Source: an archaeon | Lineage (GTDB): Archaea > Thermoproteota > Nitrososphaeria > Nitrososphaerales > CADDZS01 | NCBI GenBank assembly: GCA_021806865.1 | Contig: JAKAPU010000133.1 | Location: forward strand, 1-7,667 | Length of the DNA stretch: 7,667 nucleotides | Direction: 5' to 3' | Part shown: piece by piece, positions 1-6,614 of the stretch | Layout of the letters: each line of letters begins with the position of its first letter | How positions within the stretch are numbered: the first letter of the stretch is position 1 | Translations under genes and position numbers: made by a program | Notes under the pieces: model-generated | Told to the model about the DNA's origin: nothing | What the model saw: only the letters and a program-made list of their open reading frames with translations | Databases searched by the model: none

Positions 1-37
1 CTGTTTCCAAATACTCGATCGATGGAAAGTAGAGAGA

Positions 38-1915
38 TTGCAAAACCTGTCGCCGCAGCAAGTGGTATCAACACCACTTAGCGAGTTTGGCAAGCTCCCT
101 GATAGGGCGGGAGTGTACATTCTGAAAAACTCGGAAGATACTCCTGTCTACGTAGGAAAAGCAACGAGTATCAAGAACAGAGTACTAGCTCATCTTCGCC
201 CCAAATTTGATGATCCAATTGGTCAGGTGCTGAAAGACCAGATCAAAAGTGCGGACTACATCTTCACCCAGACTCCGATTGAGGCACTGATACTCGAAAA
301 CGTCCTGATAAAGAGGCACAAACCGCGCTACAATATTAGGCTCAAGGACGACAAGAGTTACCCATACATCAAGATCAGTAACGAGCCTGTACCACGAATC
401 CTCGTTACCAGGCGAGTTGAAAACGACGGCGCAAGTTACTTCGGTCCTTACGGAAACGCAAGAGCCGCTAGGCGCACGGTCAAGTACCTCCGAAGGATAT
501 TTCCAATACGTGACTGCACTCTACCTTTGGATTGGGAGAAGAAATTCAAGCCGTGCATCGACTTGAGCATCGGCTTATGCACTGGCCCCTGCAACTTTTC
601 TATTTTAAGACGGGATTACGACCGTAACGTGAAAATGTTTCAGCTGTTCTTAGAAGGAAAGCTCGTTCAGCTGAGCAAGGTAATGTACGATGAGATGTGG
701 AAGGCCTCCGAGTCGCAGGACTTTGAGAAGGCGAGCAAAATCCGTGATAATATCAAGTCGTTAGAAACCACCGCCCTAAAGCAGCGGATTACCTTTCAGA
801 ATCAGAAGAGGGACAAGGATGTTGTTACAATAGCAAGGGAGGGAAGCATTGCGGCCGCTATTGTGTTTCAGGTGCGAAACGGGAACGTGGTGGGTAGGGA
901 CAAATTCGTGCTTGATGGAGTCAATGATTCATCTCTCGATGCAGAGATAATTTCTGCGTTCATAAAGCAGCATTACGCTTCACTTGAAGCAAGGATCTCA
1001 GAGCTGCCACATGAAGTTGTAGTACCTGTGGAGCTCCCGGACCATGAGGAAGTGCTTTCCCTACTCAATAATCTCGGCAGGGCTGATGAAGAGGGGATCA
1101 AGCTCTCAGACTCAACTTCGAGTGAAGAAAATCGCAAGTTAATGAAACTCGCGCAGGAAAACGCAGTGATGGTGCTGAAGGAGGAGGAATCCAAGGACGA
1201 GGTGAAGAAGCGTGAGCGTTTGCGTGCGCTAAAGGAGTTGAAGGAAAAACTGGAGCTTGGAAAGATTCCCAAGAGGATCGAATGCTACGACATTTCAAAC
1301 ATTCACGGCGATGAGGCGGTGGGCGCAATGACTGTGTTTGTCGATGGATTCCCAGAAAAAAGCCAGTACAGAAAATTCAAGATCAAGAGCGTGAAAGGAA
1401 TCGACGATTACAAGATGATGGCGGAGATGCTTAACCGCAGGTTCAAGAGGCTCGCGGATGCCGGAGTCTCAAAGTCCTGGGCGAGGGAGCAGCCGGATCT
1501 CGTGATCATTGATGGCGGTCGAGGTCATCTCAACGCGGCCCTCGATCAGATGCACAGTGATGGAATATTCGGCATTCCAACGGTCTCTCTCGCAAAGAAG
1601 GAAGAACTGATCTTCTTGCCTAATAGAGTGCATCCCGTTCGACTCCCACGAGATTCCGAAGCCCTCTACGTAGTCCAGCACATCAGGGACGAAGCACACA
1701 GATTCGGGATAACCTATCACAGAAAGCTCCGCTCCAAGAAACTCACTCACTCTGCCCTTGATGAGATCACTGGGATTGGAAGGGTGAGGAAGCGAAATCT
1801 TCTTGCTCATTTTGGGTCAATCGAAGCGATAAGGAGATCGAGCCCAGAGGAAATCGCGCAGGTCGCAAAGATAAGCTCGAAGCTCGCGGGAAAAATCATC
1901 GCTACGCTAGGTTGA
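38..1915 (+). CDS. uvrC: UvrABC excinuclease subunit C
   Basis: UvrC makes the two cuts flanking a DNA lesion, acting with UvrA and UvrB in nucleotide excision repair. At 625 residues it is full length (E. coli 610). Visible domains: an N-terminal GIY-YIG nuclease (GVY at 25-27, YVG at 38-40, R48, metal-ligand Glu E87) for the 3' cut; four cysteines C160, C173, C181 and C185, spaced like the E. coli iron-sulfur ligands; a UVR motif near 215-248 that binds UvrB; an RNase H-like nuclease for the 5' cut with a DDH triad (D418 in CYDIS, D492 in IIDGG, H554 in DEAHRF); and a helix-hairpin-helix DNA-binding end (about 575-625). The start is uncertain. TTG at 38 has a weak GGAAAG at 24-29 upstream, GTG at 62 is possible, and the frame stays open to the window edge. 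No key residue is missing. Another frame (3-32) ends just upstream and could be the tail of a preceding gene. Confidence 0.97.
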   Translation: MQNLSPQQVVSTPLSEFGKLPDRAGVYILKNSEDTPVYVGKATSIKNRVLAHLRPKFDDPIGQVLKDQIKSADYIFTQTPIEALILENVLIKRHKPRYNIRLKDDKSYPYIKISNEPVPRILVTRRVENDGASYFGPYGNARAARRTVKYLRRIFPIRDCTLPLDWEKKFKPCIDLSIGLCTGPCNFSILRRDYDRNVKMFQLFLEGKLVQLSKVMYDEMWKASESQDFEKASKIRDNIKSLETTALKQRITFQNQKRDKDVVTIAREGSIAAAIVFQVRNGNVVGRDKFVLDGVNDSSLDAEIISAFIKQHYASLEARISELPHEVVVPVELPDHEEVLSLLNNLGRADEEGIKLSDSTSSEENRKLMKLAQENAVMVLKEEESKDEVKKRERLRALKELKEKLELGKIPKRIECYDISNIHGDEAVGAMTVFVDGFPEKSQYRKFKIKSVKGIDDYKMMAEMLNRRFKRLADAGVSKSWAREQPDLVIIDGGRGHLNAALDQMHSDGIFGIPTVSLAKKEELIFLPNRVHPVRLPRDSEALYVVQHIRDEAHRFGITYHRKLRSKKLTHSALDEITGIGRVRKRNLLAHFGSIEAIRRSSPEEIAQVAKISSKLAGKIIATLG

Positions 1916-1924
1916 CCATTCTTC

Positions 1925-2000
1925 CAGATTAGTCACTGAATAAGGAACGCATTCTCAACTTTGGTAATCGAGCCCTTCTTTTAAATCAGTGACTAATCTG
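1925..2000. repeat. Perfect 15-bp inverted repeat flanking a promoter-like segment
   Basis: The arm CAGATTAGTCACTGA at 1925-1939 returns as its exact reverse complement at 1986-2000, with 46 bp between. Each arm contains the small palindrome AGT-C-ACT. The right arm begins at the last base of a TATA-like box and lies just before the start codon of the next small gene. The arms are about 61 bp apart centre to centre, near six helical turns. They could be paired operator sites for a repressor, perhaps the neighbouring candidate ribbon-helix-helix protein. Alternatives are a long-loop hairpin in the uvrC 3' end or the ends of a decayed element. The repeat is certain; its role is inferred. Confidence 0.8.
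1979..1986 (+). promoter_or_regulatory. Candidate TATA box for the small DNA-binding protein gene
   Basis: TTTTAAAT is centred about 27 bp upstream of the ATG at 2010, the usual archaeal spacing from TATA box to transcription start. The message would then be leaderless, which is common for first genes in archaea. Its last base is the first base of the right arm of the inverted repeat, so a protein bound there would block initiation. The same T-rich run (1976-1982, TTCTTTT) could also act as a weak T-tract terminator for uvrC. Recognised by eye from position and composition only. Confidence 0.4.
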
Positions 2001-2009
2001 ACCATGTGT

Positions 2010-2231
2010 ATGAACTCTAACAAGCCTAGCGTTCCGCTACGCATTCCTGCCGATATCTGGGAACCTCTAGTTGAAATTCGAACCCAACTGGACGCTGAAT
2101 GCCCCGGCCAGCCCACGCCGATTGAGGAAGCTTTGCGAGAAGTGATACACCACTACAGACACTGCGCAAACGCGGAGAGTGAAGCGGAAGATTTTTGCAA
2201 ACGAGCTCAGGCATGGAAGCAGAAAAAGTGA
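2010..2231 (+). CDS. Small putative ribbon-helix-helix DNA-binding protein
   Basis: This is a 73-residue product from ATG 2010. In-frame alternatives are ATG 2004 and GTG 1989, giving 75 and 80 residues. I chose 2010 because it sits about 27 bp from a TATA-like box, while GTG 1989 lies inside the inverted-repeat arm. The pattern resembles an Arc/MetJ/CopG-type ribbon-helix-helix fold: a short strand (VPLRIP, 8-13), an amphipathic helix (about 14-29), a Gly/Pro turn (PGQPTP, 32-37), and a second helix (about 38-50, EEALREVIHHYR). A charged tail follows. Such proteins dimerise, bind short palindromes with the strand, and often repress their own gene, which would fit the inverted repeat at the promoter. 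No toxin-like partner is evident next to it. The fold is inferred from sequence pattern, without a database match, and the ORF could be spurious. Overlapping reverse-strand frames look like shadows. Confidence 0.5.
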   Translation: MNSNKPSVPLRIPADIWEPLVEIRTQLDAECPGQPTPIEEALREVIHHYRHCANAESEAEDFCKRAQAWKQKK

Positions 2232-2238
2232 GAGAGCT

Positions 2239-2305
2239 ATCAGTGCGTCTCCGGAAGTTGAATCAGTTGATCTAGCAACCATTCAGATTAGAGATCAGTT
2301 CTGAT
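2239..2305. repeat. Cluster of ATCAGT hexamers with a short palindrome
   Basis: ATCAGT occurs at 2239-2244, 2262-2267 and 2294-2299, with starts 23 and 32 bp apart (near two and three helical turns). The last copy lies in the palindrome ATCAG-TT-CTGAT (2294-2305). The same hexamer occurs at 1985-1990, over the edge of the upstream inverted-repeat arm. TCAGATTAG at 2283-2291 is also an inverted 9-bp copy of the other end of that arm. These may be further binding sites for one regulator. The rest of the 192-bp gap 2232-2423 holds only a weak 4-bp stem (2313-2325) and a 19-codon frame (2348-2407) that I do not call as a gene. Confidence 0.35.
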
Positions 2306-2423
2306 GCAATCGCCGTGAATGACGGTCCGAACTCTCTCAAACGATGTATGATGGAATTGTCAAAACAAATCTTGATAGACGTATCTTCGTCAACCGCTGA
2401 ATACTAGATGGGAAACTGTTGTC

Positions 2424-2684
2424 TTGATTTTATTTCGCGCAATAGACTCTTTGTTTGGACAGAGCGGTCCGGACTATCTCTCAACAATTCTTTATCTCCT
2501 TTCAGCACTTGCATTGTTTTTGATATTGGCTTTGTCGTCTACTACTCCACAAAGAGAGCCGCGAAAGGTCGTAAAGGCTGAAATGGAAAGAATACGAAAG
2601 GATGAGAACGAGTTTGGGACTTCAGAGAAGATCGCTAATTCGGTTAACGACAAGAAGTACTACCGAAAGAAACCTTGTAACTAG
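2424..2684 (+). CDS. Small single-span membrane protein of unknown function
   Basis: I do not recognise this 86-residue product. It has a short N-terminus, one strongly hydrophobic segment at about 19-39 (YLSTILYLLSALALFLILAL), then a hydrophilic tail rich in Lys, Arg and Glu that includes a likely helical stretch (about 45-62) and a basic end (KKYYRKK, 77-83). By the positive-inside rule the tail should face the cytoplasm. There is no evident signal-cleavage site or enzymatic motif. TTG at 2424 is the only reasonable start, because upstream in frame there is no ATG or GTG before a stop at 2376. A weak GGGA lies at 2410-2413. Codon use resembles the neighbouring genes, which favours a real gene. 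A competing frame from ATG 2408 (57 codons, ending about 2580) looks less protein-like. The gene stands alone, 93 bp before aroD. Confidence 0.5.
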   Translation: MILFRAIDSLFGQSGPDYLSTILYLLSALALFLILALSSTTPQREPRKVVKAEMERIRKDENEFGTSEKIANSVNDKKYYRKKPCN

Positions 2685-2722
2685 CCAACATTCACCAAAC
2701 GCGTCAAAGCACAGAGGGCAAA

Positions 2723-2730
2723 CCTAAATA
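2723..2730 (+). promoter_or_regulatory. Candidate TATA box for the shikimate operon
   Basis: CCTAAATA, preceded by a purine- and A-rich stretch (GGGCAAA) that could act as a BRE, lies 48-55 bp upstream of the aroD ATG at 2778. Transcription would be expected near 2753, leaving a leader of about 25 nt with only a weak GGG (2763-2765) as a ribosome site. The 93-bp gap between 2684 and 2778 holds no other feature I can support. Assigned by eye. Confidence 0.4.
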
Positions 2731-2777
2731 CGAAAGTTCGCACGCATAGACTGTCTCAAGACGGGTACGCAATACAA

Positions 2778-3500
2778 ATGCATCATAACATGCGCAATTC
2801 GCGAGGCTTCAAACTCTGCCTGTCAATATTTGCGCATGATCTGCCCACGCTCAAGCTAAAGCTTCGCACAGCTCGAAAGCACAGGCCAGACTTGGTCGAA
2901 CTGCGTCTCGACTACTTGGCAAAGATCGACGAGTATTGCTTGCGCGAGGTAGAAAAACTTGCTAGCGATGAAACTATCCTCACTTTGCGCTCTCGCGCGG
3001 AAGGAGGGAAATCATACTTGCGAGAAAGGGAGAGAGTTTCAATCCTCGAAAAATTGGCCTCCTTTCCAAAATGCTACACGGACATCGAGATCAACACGTT
3101 TGAAAAGAACCCAGATCTGATGAAAGCTTTCGAAGACTCGGAGATCAAAATCATTGCCTCTTTTCACGATTTCTCAAAGACTCCATCCGAAAGAGAACTA
3201 GAGAGTCTGATCAATCGTGCCGCAAATTCCGTTTACGCGACAAAGGTTGCTTGCTATGCCAACTCGTTTGATGATAACCGGCGCCTGCTCTCCCTGTACG
3301 AATCTTCTGTTATGAGAAAAGCCAGGCCAAGGAAACTTGTCGCATTTTGCATGGGCGAGTATGGTGTTTTCTCACGCTTTGCTAGTCTTTACTCGGGAGC
3401 ACCTTTCACCTACGCATCTCTTCCTGGAAAAGCGACAGCTCCCGGACAACTCGATATTGAAATCATGCGAGCCGCGCTTGGGCAGCTGCGGAGGTCCTAA
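2778..3500 (+). CDS. aroD: 3-dehydroquinate dehydratase, type I
   Basis: It converts 3-dehydroquinate to 3-dehydroshikimate, the third step of the shikimate pathway, through a Schiff-base mechanism in the cytoplasm. At 240 residues it has the usual type I length. The class I active site is intact: ELRLD at 41-45, R71 in TLRS followed by EGG (75-77), catalytic His H130 in SFHDF, Schiff-base lysine K156 in TKVA, R200 in VFSR, and the substrate loop APGQ at 221-224. The H130-K156 spacing matches the 143-170 pair of the Salmonella enzyme closely. ATG 2778 is called; ATG 2790 would remove only four residues (MHHN). It is the first gene of the operon. Its last codons overlap the Shine-Dalgarno of the next gene, which starts 3 nt after its stop, so the two are probably co-transcribed and translationally coupled. 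Confidence 0.96.
   Translation: MHHNMRNSRGFKLCLSIFAHDLPTLKLKLRTARKHRPDLVELRLDYLAKIDEYCLREVEKLASDETILTLRSRAEGGKSYLRERERVSILEKLASFPKCYTDIEINTFEKNPDLMKAFEDSEIKIIASFHDFSKTPSERELESLINRAANSVYATKVACYANSFDDNRRLLSLYESSVMRKARPRKLVAFCMGEYGVFSRFASLYSGAPFTYASLPGKATAPGQLDIEIMRAALGQLRRS
3490..3495 (+). promoter_or_regulatory. Strong Shine-Dalgarno that decides the TTG start of aroE-aroK
   Basis: GGAGGT lies inside the last codons of aroD, 8 nt before TTG 3504. No ATG or GTG in this frame would preserve the N-terminal shikimate-binding motif, so this site fixes the start. It is the clearest ribosome-binding site at a gene start in the window. Confidence 0.8.
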
Positions 3501-3503
3501 TCT

Positions 3504-5234
3504 TTGGTAGCAGTATCTAAGTCAGCGTTTCTGCTGGGAACAAACATCTCCAGATCACTCTCGCCAGCATTTCAAAACGCAGCGTTTGAGAAGACGGGAT
3601 ACAACGCGGCCTACACTCTGGTCGATGTTAGCGAGTCTGAGTTTGACTCCTCCATCGCTTCCATTGTGAAAGATAGTAATGTGATAGGTTTCAACATAAC
3701 CGCGCCATTCAAGGAGCGGATACTGCCCTATCTCATAAGTATTGACAAGGTGGCTCAAGAGATCGGGGCAGTCAACACAGTGAAAATTCAGAAGAGCAAC
3801 TGGATTGGTTTCAACACGGACGTTGATGGAATATCGGCCTCTCTGAAAAGGCTTGGCTTTCCCATCTCCAACAAGGGGAAAAAGGCGCTCGTGCTAGGGG
3901 CAGGCGGGGCTGCGAGAGCGTGCATATACACTCTCCTTGAACACGGATTTGATTCTGTATCCATGATGAACAGGACGGACTTCCACGCGAAGGCAGTTGC
4001 GAGGGAACTCGGAGAGAGGTTTCAAAATTCGCAAATAGACACGGTTCCTTTTGATGCGCGGCATTTTGCTGACGCAGTTGCAGAGGTCGATCTAGTAGTC
4101 AATGCGATTTCAGATTCGGGAGCAGATCACTTTCCGATCAAAGTTGATTTCTCCAAATCCAAGCGGAATCTGAAGCTATTCGATCTTGGTTACAAGGGAA
4201 CTTCGCTGATTATGAAAAAAGCCAGAGCCAGTGGGGTGCAGACGCTCGGCGGTCTCTTGATGCTGGTGGAGCAGGGGGCAAGGTCATTCGAGATCTGGAC
4301 CGGTGTCAAAGCGCCACGAAAGACGATGATAGTTGCAGCAGAGAAAGCACTTGAAAGCGGAAATCTGGTTCAGGTCGAAACACATTCTGCGATCTCCGTT
4401 GTCAACGCTCTTGCGACTGGAAAAGGCTCTACGATAGGTGTGGAAATTCCGTGTCGCGTCGAGGCCTCATTCGTCGAGAGCAAAGAGCCCCGCGTTGAAA
4501 TCAAAAGCAGCATTCCGGATCCTCACAAACTGATCGAAACGAGCGTCAACTATGCACTCTCTGAAATCAAGGCAAGTATTCCGAGAGGATGTTCTATCAA
4601 GATCGCAATTGATTCAAGCATACCTCCGGCCGTCGGACTGAAGAGCTCAAGCGCTGTCTCCGTGGCTGTCGTGAAAGCAATTTTCAAGCTGTTCAATGTA
4701 AGAAGAGATCCGAAATCGATTCTGGACGTGAGCTGCCGCGCATCAAAAGACAGCAAGGCTTCGATTACCGGCGCATATGATGATGCCTCTGCGGCACTTT
4801 TGGGTGGCCTGCTCTGCACGGACAACACCAATTTTGAAATTATTAAACATACCACTCTCCCCAGAGCTCTTGGCAGCCTAGTGGAGATACTTGTCCCGAT
4901 GCAAAAGAGGTACACTAGCAGTATAGACAAGTCTGCATATTCACTGCAGAGAGGCGAAAGCCAGAGAGCTTTTCAGTACGCACTCAAGGCAGAGATTGCA
5001 CAGGCGATGTTTCTCAACTCCGTGGTCCAGTGCGCGGCACTAGGATACTCTCTAGAACCAGTAATCATAGCATTGATGGCTGGTGCTTCTGCCTCCGGGA
5101 TCACAGGCAAGGGGCCAGCTGTCGCAGCAATATGCTCTAATTCCACTGTCCAAAAGAAGGTGAGGAAAAAATGGTCTGAGCACTACCCCGACTGCACAAT
5201 AATCAGCACTCGAGTACTGCAGCCTGCTAAGTGA
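3504..5234 (+). CDS. aroE-aroK: Fused shikimate dehydrogenase / archaeal GHMP-type shikimate kinase
   Basis: One 576-residue protein carries two consecutive enzymes. Residues 1 to about 281 are shikimate dehydrogenase (3-dehydroshikimate + NADPH to shikimate): SRSLSP at 16-21 binds shikimate; catalytic K70 lies in NITAPFK; N91 in AVNT and D106 in NTDVDG follow; GAGGAARA at 132-139 binds NADP(H); NRT at 156-158 suggests NADP preference; and the C-terminal GLLMLVEQGA (250-259) completes the site. Residues from about 289 to 576 are the archaeal shikimate kinase (GHMP superfamily, unrelated to bacterial AroK): NALATGKG at 301-308, the phosphate-binding PPAVGLKSSSA at 374-384, GAYDDAS at 423-429, and ASGITGKGPA at 529-538. 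It phosphorylates shikimate with ATP. The linker is under ten residues, and I see no internal stop or Shine-Dalgarno-preceded start at the join. Start TTG 3504 is set by a GGAGGT. Both halves appear catalytically complete. Confidence 0.95.
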   Translation: MVAVSKSAFLLGTNISRSLSPAFQNAAFEKTGYNAAYTLVDVSESEFDSSIASIVKDSNVIGFNITAPFKERILPYLISIDKVAQEIGAVNTVKIQKSNWIGFNTDVDGISASLKRLGFPISNKGKKALVLGAGGAARACIYTLLEHGFDSVSMMNRTDFHAKAVARELGERFQNSQIDTVPFDARHFADAVAEVDLVVNAISDSGADHFPIKVDFSKSKRNLKLFDLGYKGTSLIMKKARASGVQTLGGLLMLVEQGARSFEIWTGVKAPRKTMIVAAEKALESGNLVQVETHSAISVVNALATGKGSTIGVEIPCRVEASFVESKEPRVEIKSSIPDPHKLIETSVNYALSEIKASIPRGCSIKIAIDSSIPPAVGLKSSSAVSVAVVKAIFKLFNVRRDPKSILDVSCRASKDSKASITGAYDDASAALLGGLLCTDNTNFEIIKHTTLPRALGSLVEILVPMQKRYTSSIDKSAYSLQRGESQRAFQYALKAEIAQAMFLNSVVQCAALGYSLEPVIIALMAGASASGITGKGPAVAAICSNSTVQKKVRKKWSEHYPDCTIISTRVLQPAK

Positions 5235-5240
5235 ACAAAT

Positions 5241-6614
5241 ATGCAAAGCCGCTATTACTTGCGAATTAAGGGAAGACCCCAAAGCTTTCGCGGGAATTTC
5301 AGGCTGCCACCTAGCAAGAGCTACCTTCACCGCGCGCTGATTGTTGCAGCTTTGTCCAACGGTTCTTCCGAAATTACCGGCTGCGGAGCAGCATTGTCAG
5401 AGGATGTGCTTGCGACTCTTCGTGTCTTGAAATCTCTTGGGGCGAAGATTGTCAAGAGCAGCAGAAGTGGCGGAACGATCACAGTTGAACCTGGCTGGAC
5501 TCACAGAAAGAAAGTGACTGTCTATCTGAAGGGTTCTGGAACAACCGCGAGACTTGCTATTGCGTTCGCTGCTCTTGCCCCGAAAGAAGTAGAAGCAAAA
5601 TTCACAGGCGATGCTTCCCTCTCAAAGAGACCCATGCGGGAAATCTTGGATGCGCTCTCTTCTCTTGGCGTAGAGTGCTACTCCGAGAAGAGTAACGGTT
5701 GCCTGCCAGTCGTAGTGAAGGGTGGTGGGATAAGAGGAGGTGAATGCTTGGTTGACGGCTCGGTTTCATCACAGTTCATTTCTTCCCTTCTGATCGCATG
5801 CACGCAGGCAAGAAAAGACTCCACGATACGTATCAAGAAGCCTGAAAAATTGGTTTCAAGACCCTACATCGAAGCCACTCTGAGCGTGTTAGAGCACTTT
5901 GGTTTCGAGGTCAGAGTCCTCTCCACGAACAAGTTAGAATATGTCGGATTCCAGATTAAAGGGAATCAGTCGAGCGAGGGAAGATCATTCAACTTGCCTG
6001 GAGACATGAGCTCCGCTTCGGCATTGATTGGAGCGGCCCTGTCTGCGAAAGGCTCATTGAATCTTTCTGAAGTTGACCTCGACCTCCCTCAACCCGATTC
6101 GGTTTTCCTATCATTTGTCAGCAAGTTTGGCGGCAAGATTTCAAAAAGCAGAGATTCCTTGTTCGTCAGAAGCTCAGTACCATCTGGAGGACTGATCCAT
6201 CTTGACCTCAAAGATGCGCCTGATCTTGTGCCAGCTGTTGCCGGTCTTTCGGCAGGTATTGGTTGCAATGTGCGCATTTCGAACATTGCGCATCTGAAAT
6301 TCAAGGAGAGCGATCGACTGCACACTCTGGCCACGGAATTGCGAAAAATGGGTGTTGAGACCCACGAAACAGTCTCCACATTGACCATCCGTGGTAGATC
6401 TCTGAAGGAGGCAATCCGAAAACCTATTCTCCTTGACCCGCATAGCGACCACAGAATGCTGATGGCTTTTACAATCGCTGCTCTCTCGGGGCGGTTTGGG
6501 GAGATTTTGATCTCCGATCCAGCTTGCGTCGCAAAATCGTATCCTGACTTTGTGAGAGACCTCCAGCGAGCTTGCGGCGAGAAAAACACGATCAGCCTGG
6601 CGAAAAGGAAATGA
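5241..6614 (+). CDS. aroA: 3-phosphoshikimate 1-carboxyvinyltransferase (EPSP synthase)
   Basis: It transfers the enolpyruvyl group of phosphoenolpyruvate to shikimate-3-phosphate, the sixth pathway step. At 457 residues it is slightly longer than the E. coli enzyme (427). Family motifs in order: LPPSKSYLHRAL at 22-33 (K26, S27, R31), the PEP loop GSGTTAR at 98-104, KRPM at 129-132, DGSVSSQF at 172-179, SRPYIEA at 206-212, GDMSSASA at 254-261, PD at 327-328 (the catalytic Asp), KESDRL at 355-360 (E356, R359), DHRM at 403-406, and KSYPDF at 432-437. Compared by eye with E. coli, the PEP loop has Gly where Asn94 is and Leu where Pro101 is. ATG 5241 lies 6 nt after the previous stop, and the only ribosome-site match is GTGA at the end of the preceding gene, so coupling is likely. 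Its stop overlaps the aroC start. Confidence 0.96.
   Translation: MQSRYYLRIKGRPQSFRGNFRLPPSKSYLHRALIVAALSNGSSEITGCGAALSEDVLATLRVLKSLGAKIVKSSRSGGTITVEPGWTHRKKVTVYLKGSGTTARLAIAFAALAPKEVEAKFTGDASLSKRPMREILDALSSLGVECYSEKSNGCLPVVVKGGGIRGGECLVDGSVSSQFISSLLIACTQARKDSTIRIKKPEKLVSRPYIEATLSVLEHFGFEVRVLSTNKLEYVGFQIKGNQSSEGRSFNLPGDMSSASALIGAALSAKGSLNLSEVDLDLPQPDSVFLSFVSKFGGKISKSRDSLFVRSSVPSGGLIHLDLKDAPDLVPAVAGLSAGIGCNVRISNIAHLKFKESDRLHTLATELRKMGVETHETVSTLTIRGRSLKEAIRKPILLDPHSDHRMLMAFTIAALSGRFGEILISDPACVAKSYPDFVRDLQRACGEKNTISLAKRK

Noticed and set aside
3..32. Open frame from the left edge ending in TAG at 30-32, possibly the tail of an upstream gene
   Set aside because: Only nine codons are visible and they match no C-terminus I can identify with confidence. 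Other frames are open here too.
2067..2282. Reverse-strand hydrophobic frame opposite the small DNA-binding protein
   Set aside because: It looks like a shadow: the forward frame has the coherent strand-helix-helix pattern and a promoter-like box, and the reverse frame has neither.
2313..2325. Short stem CCGT/ACGG with a 5-nt loop
   Set aside because: A four-base stem is too weak to call a terminator or structured RNA, and no T-run follows.
2348..2407. Nineteen-codon frame starting ATGATG
   Set aside because: It is very short, has no ribosome site and no recognisable protein pattern, and stops just before the membrane-protein start.
5736..5743. Perfect Shine-Dalgarno-like GGAGGTGA inside aroA
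   Set aside because: The ATG at 5744 is one base away and opens only a three-codon frame. The in-frame TTG at 5748 would start in the middle of a domain. The bases simply encode Arg-Gly-Gly-Glu.
6089..6589. Long reverse-strand frame opposite aroA
   Set aside because: It lies wholly within a gene with complete EPSP synthase motifs, and its translation shows no family features.
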